DNA of 64,000 nt from Stenotrophomonas tumulicola (GTDB lineage Bacteria > Pseudomonadota > Gammaproteobacteria > Xanthomonadales > Xanthomonadaceae): assembly GCF_014117215.1 (NCBI RefSeq), contig NZ_JACGXS010000004.1:186001-250000 (forward strand), in the 5' to 3' direction. Under the pieces are notes generated by a model, which was not told where the DNA came from, ran no database searches, and saw only the letters and a list, made by a program, of their open reading frames with translations. A program made the position numbers and the translations under genes. Of this stretch, positions 44,223-53,063 are shown piece after piece; the stretch's first letter is position 1; every line of letters begins with the position of its first letter.

Positions 44223-45146
44223 GCCCGACCTGGCCAGCCAGCCGGCAACATCGGTTACCGGGATGCCGTTGCAGGCGTTGAACGTCCTCTCCATGGGCCA
44301 GGCCACGCCGGTGTCCCGGGCGAATGCGAGCCGGTATTTCGCCATGCCATCCGCTGGATTGCCGGCCACGACCTCACGCAGTCCGTCCACGTCCCAGAGG
44401 ACGCGCTCGCTCCTGCGGCGGAGATGGTGGTCCACCTTGTCCGCAAGCTGCGCATAGGTGAAGGTGTCGCCCGCCACGAATACCACCTCATCGTGTATCG
44501 GTGGTTGCTGGGCCAGGATCGCCGTAGTCAGGCGGCCGATGTCTTCGGGCGTGGTCACGGTCAGCTGGTTGTCCCAGCTGCCAAGCGCGTGGACGCGGCC
44601 AGCCTGCAGATCGACCAGGCCAAATGCGGGCTCGAACAGGAAGCTGGTGAACATGCCCGTGGAGACGATGATCCAGTGCGTATTCGACTGCGCCCTCAGC
44701 AGGGCACGCACATCGGCCTGTTCGTCGAACACCTCCTGTCCGCTGCCATGCCCGACGATGTCGTAGTCAACGCCGAATTGCCATGGGATGAAGCGCCGGA
44801 CTCCAGCCTCCAGCACGGCGCGGGTGATCCTGGCCTGGGTGCCGGGCCCGCCCACGAAGCCGCTGCAGCAGACGATGGTGGTGAACGGTGCGAAGAGGAC
44901 GGCGAGTTCTTCGACGGTCTGGGTTGCAAGGTCGGCACGGACGATGTCCACGCCCAGGCGGTGCATCAAGTCTGTCGTGGCGTCCGGGTCTCGTTGCGTG
45001 GCAGGGCCTTGCAACGGGCGCAGCAGCACCGACAACGTGGTGCCGTTGCCTTCGGCGGACGATGACAATGCGGCCAGCACCGACATGCCAAGTTCGCCGG
45101 CACCGATGACGAGGATTGCTTCTGGGACAGGAGTGTTGGAATGCAT
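44211..45146 (-). CDS. NmrA-like NAD(P)-binding protein
   Basis: 311 residues. The N-terminal Rossmann motif is LVIGAGELGMSVL (about 12-24), and the family motif VRRFIPWQFGVDYDIVG (about 125-141) and the isoflavone-reductase/NmrA-like STGMFTSFLFEP follow. It may be a redox sensor or reductase. The ATG at 45146 starts near the Rossmann fold. It diverges from the HxlR gene with 68 bases between, a usual pairing. Confidence 0.82.
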   Translation of the reverse strand: MHSNTPVPEAILVIGAGELGMSVLAALSSSAEGNGTTLSVLLRPLQGPATQRDPDATTDLMHRLGVDIVRADLATQTVEELAVLFAPFTTIVCCSGFVGGPGTQARITRAVLEAGVRRFIPWQFGVDYDIVGHGSGQEVFDEQADVRALLRAQSNTHWIIVSTGMFTSFLFEPAFGLVDLQAGRVHALGSWDNQLTVTTPEDIGRLTTAILAQQPPIHDEVVFVAGDTFTYAQLADKVDHHLRRRSERVLWDVDGLREVVAGNPADGMAKYRLAFARDTGVAWPMERTFNACNGIPVTDVAGWLARSGPFS

Positions 45147-45214
45147 GTGAATCACGACGTAGACGGGGCATGTAGCATGCGGCCATCGCATCCCATCCAG
45201 AAGAAGGCACACCG

Positions 45215-45652
45215 GTGATACCGGAAAACGAGGCAGCCCCTGATGAGTTCAGTGTGGTGATGGAGCGTTCCCGCGCAGCCTGCGAAGCACTGAGCCAGGA
45301 CCACGACAACCTGAAGCGGGACATCCTGGCGCATGCCGGCAGCCGATGGACGTTGGGCATCGTGTATGCGCTGGGCGTCCACGGTACATTGCGCCATGCC
45401 GAGCTGGCCCGGCAGTTGGAAGGCATCACCCAGCGCATGCTCACCCGTTCATTGCGGCAGCTTGAGCGTGATGGCCTGGTGGCGCGCAGGGATCACCAGG
45501 AAGTCCCGCCGCGCGTGGACTACACGTTGACCGGGCTGGGCAAGGGATTGCTGGTCGGCATGATGCCGTTGTGGTCGTGGGTGATCGACAATGCCGACCA
45601 GTTCAGGGCGGCACGGGATGCGTTCGATTCGGGGTCGGAACCCTTTCCGTGA
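45215..45652 (+). CDS. HxlR-family regulator
   Basis: 145 residues. The winged helix is RWTLGIVYALGVHGTLRHAELARQLEGITQRMLTRSLRQLERDGLVAR (about 44-92), the HxlR signature. The start is a GTG with AAGG upstream. It probably responds to an electrophile or metabolite and controls the divergent NmrA-like gene. Its stop codon lies inside the hairpin 45644-45665. Confidence 0.85.
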   Translation: MIPENEAAPDEFSVVMERSRAACEALSQDHDNLKRDILAHAGSRWTLGIVYALGVHGTLRHAELARQLEGITQRMLTRSLRQLERDGLVARRDHQEVPPRVDYTLTGLGKGLLVGMMPLWSWVIDNADQFRAARDAFDSGSEPFP

Positions 45653-45665
45653 AATGGGATCCGAC
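45644..45665. terminator. GGATCCGAC-type terminator
   Basis: GTCGGAACCCTTTC / GAAATGGGATCCGAC, a stem with two mismatches overlapping the HxlR stop. Same family as 34832 and 43442; between convergent genes. Confidence 0.65.
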
Positions 45666-45685
45666 GCCTCCGGCGTGGCACGGCG

Positions 45686-46894
45686 CTACCGGTTGGCTGC
45701 GGCGTCGCGCAGCATCTGCGCGAAGTGGGCTGCCAGTGGCGCCGGGCGCCAGTCCTTGCGCCGGGTCATGGCGATGCAGCGGCGGAATTCCGGGCCCAGC
45801 ATGCCGATCCGCGCCAGCTTGCCGGCCTGGCTTTCCAGCAGGAACTGGTCGCCGGACATCAGGGTGAGCCAGTCGCCTTCCAGCATCAGCCCGCGCATCA
45901 GCATCACCGAACCGCACTGCACGCGCAGCCGCGGTGGTTCCACCCCACGCGCAGCGAACATGCGTTCCCAGTGCAGCCGCATCGGCACGCCACGTGCGGG
46001 CACCACCCACGGGTGGTCCAGCAGGTCCTGCGTGGACAGGCGGCGCTTTCCCTGCAGGGGGTGCCCGGCCCGCCCCACCACTGATAGCGCATCGTCGAAC
46101 AGCGTTTCCTGCACCACGTCGCGCGCAGGCACCGACTCGCGGTAGGAGCCGATCAGCAGGTCCATGTCGCCCTGGCGCAGGCGCGCCAGAAGTTCCGCGT
46201 AAGGGCCCTCGATGACCTCGACCGACGCGGCCGGATGCAATGCACAGAAGTCCGCCAGCATCGCCGGCAGGAAGCGCGCACGCGCTACCGGCAGCACGCC
46301 GACGCGCAGGTGCCCCGACGGGGTGGCGCCCAGCGCGGACACCTCGTCCATGCCGGCACGCAGTTCGGCCAGCATCAATCGCGTGAAATGCACCAGCCGG
46401 TTGGCCGCGTCGGTGGCTCGCACCGCACGTCCACTGCGCGTCAGCAGCGGTACTTCCAGTACCTGCTGCAGTTCGCGCATGGCCCGGTGCAGCGAAGGCT
46501 GCGACAGGCCGACCTGTTCGGCGGCGGCTGCGTAACTGTTCACCCCGGCCACGGCCACCAGCGCCCGCAACTGGGCCATGGTCACGCGCCGTTCCACATT
46601 CGCGATGCCGGGCAGTTGTGCCGGCCGGCGGATCTCGCGCACGCCGCTGGCCAGGTAACGCAACGCCCGCTGCACGCGCAGTGCAAAGCGTCGACCGGCT
46701 TCGGTGGGTGACACGCCGGCCGCATGCCGTGCATATAGCGGGGCGCCCAGCAGGCGTTCGATCTTGGCCACCGCCTGGGCCAGTGCGGGCTGGGACAAGC
46801 CAACCTGTGCAGCGGCCATGCTGATGTTGCCGCGATGGTCGATTTCCCGCAGCGCATCCAGGTGGCGCAGGTTCAGTGTATGGGGCTCATGCAT
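45686..46894 (-). CDS. LysR-family regulator with two winged-helix domains
   Basis: 402 residues, about 100 longer than usual. Two LysR-type HTH domains occur in tandem: about 8-67 (LREIDHRGNISMAAAQVGLSQPALAQAVAKIE) and 106-165 (ALVAVAGVNSYAAAAEQVGLSQPSLHRAMREL). The effector domain follows at about 193-400. It is divergent from the amidohydrolase gene and presumably its activator. The stop TAG lies in a degenerate SMAG-like end. The duplicated domain is discussed under findings. Confidence 0.88.
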   Translation of the reverse strand: MHEPHTLNLRHLDALREIDHRGNISMAAAQVGLSQPALAQAVAKIERLLGAPLYARHAAGVSPTEAGRRFALRVQRALRYLASGVREIRRPAQLPGIANVERRVTMAQLRALVAVAGVNSYAAAAEQVGLSQPSLHRAMRELQQVLEVPLLTRSGRAVRATDAANRLVHFTRLMLAELRAGMDEVSALGATPSGHLRVGVLPVARARFLPAMLADFCALHPAASVEVIEGPYAELLARLRQGDMDLLIGSYRESVPARDVVQETLFDDALSVVGRAGHPLQGKRRLSTQDLLDHPWVVPARGVPMRLHWERMFAARGVEPPRLRVQCGSVMLMRGLMLEGDWLTLMSGDQFLLESQAGKLARIGMLGPEFRRCIAMTRRKDWRPAPLAAHFAQMLRDAAANR

Positions 46895-47052
46895 GGCAGA
46901 TCGTTAGCATTATTCAATGCCCGGATCATAAAACCAATTTGGAAGCAGCGGGAAAGTTGCGGATAGTTCTTCCCCGTAGCAGGCAGGCGGAATGATGCGC
47001 TGCACAAAATCAATGGCACCTCCATTTCCTCCCCCACCGATCCGAGGCGTTC
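46895..47052. promoter_or_regulatory. Intergenic region between LysR and the amidohydrolase
   Basis: 158 bases. The part next to the LysR start is AT-rich (ATTATTCAATGCCCGGATCATAA, imperfect dyad around 46911-46932) and would be the operator. I see no gene. Confidence 0.45.
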
Positions 47053-47913
47053 GTGAAGCTGTTCGACACCCATACCCATGTGATTTCCCCCGACGCCGCG
47101 CGCTATCCCGTCGATCCCATCGGCGGCCGCCAGTCCGAATGGTCGCGCGCCCGTCCCGTCGATGCCGATGGCCTTCTGCGCGCGATGGACGCGGCAGGCA
47201 TCGAACAGGCCGTGGTGGTGCAGGCTTCGACGGTGTATGGGCACGACAACCGCTACGTCGCCGATACGGTGCGCGCCCATCGTGACCGCCTGGTGGGCGT
47301 GTACTCGCTCGATGCAATGGCAGCCGACGCCGTCGAACGCATCGCGTACTGGCAAGAGCAGGGACTGCACGGCTTCCGTCTGTTCACCACGGGCAGCACC
47401 ATGCCCGGCCAAGGCGATTGGCTGGGGCACCCGGATTCCTATCCGGCCTGGGCGCAAGCAGAAGCGCATGGCATCCCGGTCTGCCTGCAGATGACGATGG
47501 AGGGTCTGCCGGTACTGCGCGACCTGCTCACGCGCTTCCCCAGGGTCAACGTGCTGCTGGACCATTGCGCGCGCCCGCCGCTGGCCGATGGTGCGCCCTA
47601 TGCCGCCGCGCAGGGGTTGCTGGACATGGCCGCCTTCCCGGGCGTGCACCTGAAGTTGACCAATCGCACGCTTGCCGCCGCCGCTGAGGGCGCGTCCACC
47701 GCCGCCGATTTCCTGCAGGTGATCGTGGCCGCCTTCGGTGCCAGCCGCATCGCATGGGGATCCAACTTCCCGGCCGCAGCCGGCACGCTGCCCGGACTGG
47801 CGACGCTGGCACGCCAGGTATTGGCGGCGCTGCCCGACGGGCAGCGTGCGGCGATCTTCAACGGCACCGCGCGTGGCCTGTATCCGTTCCAGGCGCAGGC
47901 GGACGCCGCATGA
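47053..47913 (+). CDS. Amidohydrolase (2-pyrone-4,6-dicarboxylate-hydrolase-like)
   Basis: 286 residues of the amidohydrolase-2 family: DTHTHV (metal HxH, about 5-10), MDAAGIEQAVVVQAS, NVLLDHCARP and IAWGSNFPA. Relatives hydrolyse lactones such as 2-pyrone-4,6-dicarboxylate and muconolactones in aromatic-acid breakdown. The GTG start has GAGG 6 bases upstream. It overlaps the next gene by 4 bases. Confidence 0.83.
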   Translation: MKLFDTHTHVISPDAARYPVDPIGGRQSEWSRARPVDADGLLRAMDAAGIEQAVVVQASTVYGHDNRYVADTVRAHRDRLVGVYSLDAMAADAVERIAYWQEQGLHGFRLFTTGSTMPGQGDWLGHPDSYPAWAQAEAHGIPVCLQMTMEGLPVLRDLLTRFPRVNVLLDHCARPPLADGAPYAAAQGLLDMAAFPGVHLKLTNRTLAAAAEGASTAADFLQVIVAAFGASRIAWGSNFPAAAGTLPGLATLARQVLAALPDGQRAAIFNGTARGLYPFQAQADAA

Positions 47914-48806
47914 GCACATCGGTGCTGAAGACCGTGCTGGCGGATTACCCGCATACCCGCGCCCTGCGCGAGGGAAGCATGGCCCATCCGGACGTGGACC
48001 TGCGGTTCCAGCAGGTCGAGCCGGTGCACAAGGCGTTCGCGCCGATGGTGCGGGAACAGGCGTTCGACCTGTGCGAACTGGCAATCGTGACCGCGCTGCA
48101 GGCCATTGCCCATGGACGTCCGGTGGTGCTGCTGCCGGCCGTGGTGGCGTCGCGCTTCCAGCGCAGCTGCCTGATCGGCTATCGCCCCAATGGGGTGCCG
48201 GCGGCACAGGCGTTGGCGGGCCGGCGTGTCGGCGTGCGCGCCTATACCCAGACCACCGGCATGTGGGTACGCGCGCACCTGGCAGAAGACTTCGGCGTGG
48301 ACGCGCGTCAGGTGACATGGGTGACCCATGACCCGGCGCATGTGGCCGAGTACCACAATCCTCCCTACGTACAGACCGTCGAAGGCGATCGCAGGACGTT
48401 GGACATGCTGCATGGGGGTGAAGTGGACGCGGCCATCCTGGGTAACGACCTGCCTGCCGGCGATGATTACCTGCCGTTGATCGCCAATGCGGCGGCGCGC
48501 GACCACGCCTGGTGGCGGCAGCATGGCTTCATGCCGATCAACCACATGGTGGTTGCCGGCCGCGATGCGGTGGAACAGCGGCCCGGTGCCGTGAGGGCCG
48601 CCTACGCCCTGTTGCGGCAGGCCGATGCCGAAGCCAACGGCCAACTGGAAGGACCGCGCCAGACCCTGTTCGGCTTCGAGCGCCTGCACGCACCGGTGCA
48701 GTTCACCATCGATGCCTGCCTGCAGCAGGACCTGCTGCCGCGCCGGCTCACCAGCGATGAAGTCTTCGCCCCGGCACGCGCGCTGCTGGGCGCGGACGGC
48801 AACTGA
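47910..48806 (+). CDS. 4,5-dihydroxyphthalate-decarboxylase-like protein
   Basis: 298 residues without a signal peptide. It has a periplasmic-binding-protein fold like 4,5-dihydroxyphthalate decarboxylase: TVLADYPHTRALREGSM, VDLRFQQVEP, FDLCELAIVTAL, LAGRRVGVRAYTQTTGMW and DAAILGND. It would be cytoplasmic and remove CO2 from a dihydroxylated dicarboxylic acid. A solute-binding role is less likely because there is no leader and no ABC transporter nearby. Confidence 0.75.
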   Translation: MSTSVLKTVLADYPHTRALREGSMAHPDVDLRFQQVEPVHKAFAPMVREQAFDLCELAIVTALQAIAHGRPVVLLPAVVASRFQRSCLIGYRPNGVPAAQALAGRRVGVRAYTQTTGMWVRAHLAEDFGVDARQVTWVTHDPAHVAEYHNPPYVQTVEGDRRTLDMLHGGEVDAAILGNDLPAGDDYLPLIANAAARDHAWWRQHGFMPINHMVVAGRDAVEQRPGAVRAAYALLRQADAEANGQLEGPRQTLFGFERLHAPVQFTIDACLQQDLLPRRLTSDEVFAPARALLGADGN

Positions 48807-48869
48807 TCCCTCCCGCCACGGACGGCACCTTTCTTTCCGCCTGTACCACCGAACCCGGAATCCCGCCTC

Positions 48870-50171
48870 ATGGCCACTCCCGTTTCTTCCGTTCCCCTGC
48901 CCAGGCCCGCACGTCGCAAGCGCTTCTACGAAGACCTGACCTTCCAGGTGCTGACCGGCATGGCACTGGGCGTGGCCGTGGGCGCGCTGGCGCCGGACAT
49001 CGGCCAGCAGCTCAAGCCACTGGGCGATGTGTTCGTCAGGCTGATCCAGATGGTGGTGGGGCTGATCATCTTCTGCACCGTTACCCATGGCATCGCCAGC
49101 GTGCGCGACCTGGGCAAGGTGGGACGCATCGCGATCAAGGCAATCATCTACTTCGAGGTGGTGACCACCATCGCGCTGGTGATCGGCCTGGTGACCATCA
49201 ACATCATGCAGCCCGGCGCGGGCATGCACATCGACCCGGCGGCGCTGCACAACCCGGGCGAGGCGATACATCCGGCCGCGAGCATGAGCTTCGGCGAGTT
49301 CCTGTTGAACCTGGTGCCAAAATCGGCAGTGGATGCCTTCGCCAAGGGCGAGATCCTGCAGGTACTGGTGTTCTCGGTGTTGTTCGCGTGCGGGCTGGCA
49401 TCGCTGGGCAACCGCGCACAGCCGGTGCTGGATGGCATCAACACGGTGTCGCAGGCACTGTTCTGGGTGATCCGCGTGGCGATGAAGATCGCCCCGATCG
49501 CCGCCTTCGGTGCCATTGCCTTCACGGTTGCCAAGTTCGGCCTGCAGTCGCTGGTACCGTTGGCTGCGTTGATCGGCGAGTTCTACCTGACCTGCGTGAT
49601 CTTCTTCGTGGTGGTCCTGGCGCCGATTGCCTGGTACGCCGGGTTCAGCCTGCTCAAGCTGATGCGCTACGTGCGCGAGGAGCTGGTGCTGGTGATCGGC
49701 ACCAATTCCTCTGAAAGCGTGTTCCCGCAGTTGACCCACAAGCTGAAGAAGCTGGGGGTGGAGGAATCGGTGGTGGGCCTGGTGCTGCCCACCGCCTACA
49801 GCTTCAACCATGACGGCACCTGCCTGTACTTTGCCGCAGTCAGTGTGTTCCTGGCCCAGGCCACCGGCACGGCGATGGGGTGGGAGCAGCAGCTGGGCCT
49901 GTTGGCGGTGCTGCTGGTCACGTCCAAGGGCGGGGCGGGCGTGGCAGGTTCGGCCATCGCGGTGCTGGCCATGACCCTGGCCGCGACCAAGTCCATACCG
50001 GTCAACAGCATCGCGCTGGTACTGGGCGTCCACCGCATCCTGGCATCGGCCTTCGTGTTCACCAACATCGCCGGCAACTGCGTGGCAACCCTGGTGGTGG
50101 GCAAGTGGGAGAACGCCATCGACCGCAAGCAGCTGGACCACGAACTGCAGAGTGGCTATCGCGCGGCCTGA
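48870..50171 (+). CDS. Dicarboxylate/cation symporter (DctA family)
   Basis: 433 residues. The DctA/glutamate-transporter signatures are complete: NSSESVFPQL, the reentrant loop YSFNHDGTCLYF, and NIAGNCVATLVVGKWE at the end. It imports C4-dicarboxylates or similar acids with cations. It lies 63 bases after the decarboxylase-like gene and 31 before the porin, in one unit. Confidence 0.9.
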   Translation: MATPVSSVPLPRPARRKRFYEDLTFQVLTGMALGVAVGALAPDIGQQLKPLGDVFVRLIQMVVGLIIFCTVTHGIASVRDLGKVGRIAIKAIIYFEVVTTIALVIGLVTINIMQPGAGMHIDPAALHNPGEAIHPAASMSFGEFLLNLVPKSAVDAFAKGEILQVLVFSVLFACGLASLGNRAQPVLDGINTVSQALFWVIRVAMKIAPIAAFGAIAFTVAKFGLQSLVPLAALIGEFYLTCVIFFVVVLAPIAWYAGFSLLKLMRYVREELVLVIGTNSSESVFPQLTHKLKKLGVEESVVGLVLPTAYSFNHDGTCLYFAAVSVFLAQATGTAMGWEQQLGLLAVLLVTSKGGAGVAGSAIAVLAMTLAATKSIPVNSIALVLGVHRILASAFVFTNIAGNCVATLVVGKWENAIDRKQLDHELQSGYRAA

Positions 50172-50202
50172 CCGCGCGCCATGTGCCTGGGAGGGCAGAA
50201 CG

Positions 50203-51615
50203 ATGAAATCCACTACCCTGATGGGTATAGGCAGCCTGTGCCTGGCTGCCAGCGGCGGCGCGCTGGCAGCGCCCGCCAACGACACGCCTGCACCCGCAAT
50301 AGCGGAGGCAGTTGCTGGTGCCACGGCCGCCGAGGGTGGCTACGATCCGTCGCTGGCCGCCGTGCTCCGTCGCTGGGCGCAGCAGGGGGTCTTCCTGCGT
50401 GCCAACCTGATCAACCAGTATGCCGGGAACTCCACGGGCGGCGTGGACCAGGGCAGCAGCAACGTCGGCCAGTTCAATGCAGGTGCCGACCTGGACCTGG
50501 ACACGCTGTTCGGCGTGCGCGGCGGCAGTTTCCACGTCACGGTCTACCGTGATTACGGCCATGGCCTGAACCACGATACGACCGGAACGTTCACCAAGCA
50601 GCAGCACATCTACAAGAACGAGTACACCCACCTGCACCTGGGCCTGTTCGCTTACGAGCAGAAGCTGATGGACAACCGGCTGGACCTGGTGGTGGGGCGG
50701 CTGGGCACCACGAGCTATTACGGCAAGCTGAGCGCGAACTGCCAGTTCCAGTCCGCCACGCACTGCGGCCTGCCGCGGCTGATCAACGCCCAATCCGGTT
50801 TCAGCCTGTTGCCCTCGGCGACGTGGGGCGTGAACGTGCAGTTCAAGCCCACTCCGCACACCTATGTCGAAACCGGCGTGTTCGAGGTCAACCCAACATC
50901 GGCGGCCAGCAACGGAACGGATTTTTCAGTGGCCGATGCCACCGGGGTCACGGTGCCGGTGGAGTGGGGCTGGAACCGCGCCGATGCGAAAGCCGATCTT
51001 CCCCCCTTCGCGCTGAAGCTGGGCGGCTACGTCAGCACTGCGCCATACAGCGATCGGTTCTACAACACCGACGGACGTTCGCGCGGCTTGTACGGTGGTT
51101 CCGCCCGCCGCGTGAATGCGAACCGCACCGGTGTCTATGCAATGGGCGAGCGCGTGGTGTGGCGGCCGGGACCTGGCTCCATGCGCGGCCTGAACCTGTT
51201 CGGCGGCATCTCGCAACAGCTGGAGGTGGAGGAGATCATGCGCCAGCAGATCCATGCCGGCTTGGTGATGACCGGTCCGTCCGCAGCACGTCCGCAGGAT
51301 ACGCTCGGCTTCTCGGTTTCCTACTTCAACCTCACCGACAAGGAGCAGGCTTACCTGCGCGATGCACGTATCCGTGCCGGCGGTGAGGGTAGCAACAATC
51401 CTCATCAGTTCGCGTTCGAACTCAATTACGGCTGGCATCCCAGCCGCGGCGTGGTGGTGATTCCCAACGTGCAATACATCGTCCACCCCGATAACTCCGG
51501 CCTGCCCAATACGCCGGTGCTGCCAGACAACCTGTTCGCGTTCGGACTCAGCGTGCAGCTCAACTTCGGCAGCATGATCGGGCTCAGGCGCGAGGGAGGA
51601 GGGGGCGGGGACTGA
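50203..51615 (+). CDS. OprB-like carbohydrate-porin-family barrel
   Basis: 470 residues. A signal peptide (MGIGSLCLAASGGALAAPAND) and a large barrel: ANLINQYAGNSTGGVDQGSSNVGQFNAGADLDLD, GRLGTTSYYG, NLFGGISQQLEVEEIM and the end SVQLNFGSMIGL. OprB-type porins pass sugars and acids. It is the outer-membrane channel of this unit. The Gly-rich tail (GGGGGD) is unusual for a barrel protein end. GAGGG lies upstream. Confidence 0.82.
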   Translation: MKSTTLMGIGSLCLAASGGALAAPANDTPAPAIAEAVAGATAAEGGYDPSLAAVLRRWAQQGVFLRANLINQYAGNSTGGVDQGSSNVGQFNAGADLDLDTLFGVRGGSFHVTVYRDYGHGLNHDTTGTFTKQQHIYKNEYTHLHLGLFAYEQKLMDNRLDLVVGRLGTTSYYGKLSANCQFQSATHCGLPRLINAQSGFSLLPSATWGVNVQFKPTPHTYVETGVFEVNPTSAASNGTDFSVADATGVTVPVEWGWNRADAKADLPPFALKLGGYVSTAPYSDRFYNTDGRSRGLYGGSARRVNANRTGVYAMGERVVWRPGPGSMRGLNLFGGISQQLEVEEIMRQQIHAGLVMTGPSAARPQDTLGFSVSYFNLTDKEQAYLRDARIRAGGEGSNNPHQFAFELNYGWHPSRGVVVIPNVQYIVHPDNSGLPNTPVLPDNLFAFGLSVQLNFGSMIGLRREGGGGGD

Positions 51616-51639
51616 GGGAGGGATATGACTTTGGCGTGG

Positions 51640-52986
51640 TCATCGCGGCCCGGGTGACAGCGTTGCATTGCCGTATCGGGTGGCGATACGTCCGTTCTTG
51701 ATGAAGTCGGCCATCATCTCCAGGTAGCCCTGCGGCTGGCGGGTGGAGATGCGTTCACCATCCGGACGCGTCTCGAACTCGTACATGCCGTGGTCGGCCA
51801 GTGGAAACACCGCGGTGACAACGGGGCGGCCGGCGTGCTGCAGTTCCTGCAGCCGATGCAGGGTCTCGAAGGGCGGCGCATCGCGATCCTGCCCGCCCAG
51901 GATCCACAGTTGCGGCACGTCAAGATTGGCCAGCACCGGCATCGGATCGTAGTGGGCCGGTATGCCCTCCAGCAGCGCAGGGAAATCCCTGCGTGCATCC
52001 GCCTCCGGCGTGGTGAGCAGGTAGGAGGTGAAGTTGCCGCGCACGAACCGGAACCATGGCGCCTGCCCATGCTCCTGCTTGAGCGCGTCCAGCCTGTCGA
52101 ATCCTTCGGTGAAGTTGCTGGAGATGATGGCTGCGCTGGCATCCGCCACGGTTCGCGCCTTGCGTTGGACATCCGGGCCGAAGCCGGCGCGGCTGATGTC
52201 GAAGGCGATGGCTTCGCGATCCTCTTCGATGGGTGAGACGGCCAAGCCGAAACTGACGATCACGAAGTCCACCGGTTCGATCCGCGCCGCCAGCGGCGCC
52301 ACCCAGCCGCCCTGGCTGCCACCCTGGTAGCCGATGCGCCCCGCCCGCTTGCCGGCCAGGCGCCGGGCTTCGTGCAATGCATGGATCGCATCGGTAGCCA
52401 GGGTCAGGTAGTCCTGTGTATAGCGGCCCTCCGACTTACCCGTGCCGCGTTTGTCGTAGGCGAAGACTCCGATGCCCTGGCTGGCCAGCTCGCGCTGCAG
52501 CGAATAACTTTCCAGCGCCGATGAGCGTTCCGCGCCGTGGACCAGCACGACGAGGGGCACCCGCGCCTGGCCTGGTGGCAGCGTCAGCCGCCCGCGCAGC
52601 ATGACCCCACTGCCCTGGAAGCGCGTATCGACCTGCACGAGGGGTTGCCGCTGGCCGGCAACACCATCGAAGCGGATTGCACCGCTTTCGCAGTTTTCCA
52701 CCGACAGCTCATGGCCATCGGGGCGGTCGGTCCATCCCAGCGTGCTGCGCCAGCTTCCATCGCGTTGCCTGGCCAGCGCGCTGGTCTGGCCATCGGGACG
52801 ACGCCATCGAAAGGCATCCCCTGCCCCTGGGCCGATATCGAGCGTGCTGCCATCAGCCATGTCATAGCTGCCGACCAGGCAGGAGCCGGCCCCGGATTCG
52901 ATTGCAGGTGGCTGGGCTGTGCTGGCAGCGGATTGGAATGCCGCAAGGACGAGGATCACGGCAAAGGCAGGCGTTCGCATGGCCAT
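51640..52986 (-). CDS. Exported alpha/beta hydrolase
   Basis: 448 residues. A signal peptide (AFAVILVLAAFQSAASTAQPP) precedes an N-terminal beta-rich domain (about 25-140) and a serine-hydrolase domain: VVLVHGAERSS (oxyanion loop), GVFAYDKRGTGKSEG, IGYQGGSQGGWVAP (nucleophile Ser), WILGGQDRDAP (Asp) and LADHGMYEF (His). It belongs to the dienelactone-hydrolase or prolyl-oligopeptidase-like group. It diverges from the MarR gene. Confidence 0.82.
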   Translation of the reverse strand: MAMRTPAFAVILVLAAFQSAASTAQPPAIESGAGSCLVGSYDMADGSTLDIGPGAGDAFRWRRPDGQTSALARQRDGSWRSTLGWTDRPDGHELSVENCESGAIRFDGVAGQRQPLVQVDTRFQGSGVMLRGRLTLPPGQARVPLVVLVHGAERSSALESYSLQRELASQGIGVFAYDKRGTGKSEGRYTQDYLTLATDAIHALHEARRLAGKRAGRIGYQGGSQGGWVAPLAARIEPVDFVIVSFGLAVSPIEEDREAIAFDISRAGFGPDVQRKARTVADASAAIISSNFTEGFDRLDALKQEHGQAPWFRFVRGNFTSYLLTTPEADARRDFPALLEGIPAHYDPMPVLANLDVPQLWILGGQDRDAPPFETLHRLQELQHAGRPVVTAVFPLADHGMYEFETRPDGERISTRQPQGYLEMMADFIKNGRIATRYGNATLSPGPR

Positions 52987-53002
52987 CCCGATATGCGTTA
53001 TG

Positions 53003-53014
53003 ATTTACGTAAAT
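53003..53014. promoter_or_regulatory. Palindrome ATTTACGTAAAT between hydrolase and MarR genes
   Basis: A perfect 12-bp palindrome 17 bases upstream of the hydrolase gene and 50 bases before the MarR start; it would fit a MarR operator that controls both. Confidence 0.55.
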
Positions 53015-53063
53015 GTTGACGTTTATGCTTGGGCGCGTCAATCCCACCCCCCGGAAGGACGCA

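Noticed and set aside
47910..48806. ABC-transporter solute-binding protein
   Set aside because: No signal peptide and no permease or ATPase gene in the unit; the decarboxylase-like family fits better.
47598..50324. 908-codon open frame on the minus strand
   Set aside because: It is the antisense shadow of the amidohydrolase, decarboxylase-like and DctA genes; composition is His/Gln/Arg-rich and no domain is visible.
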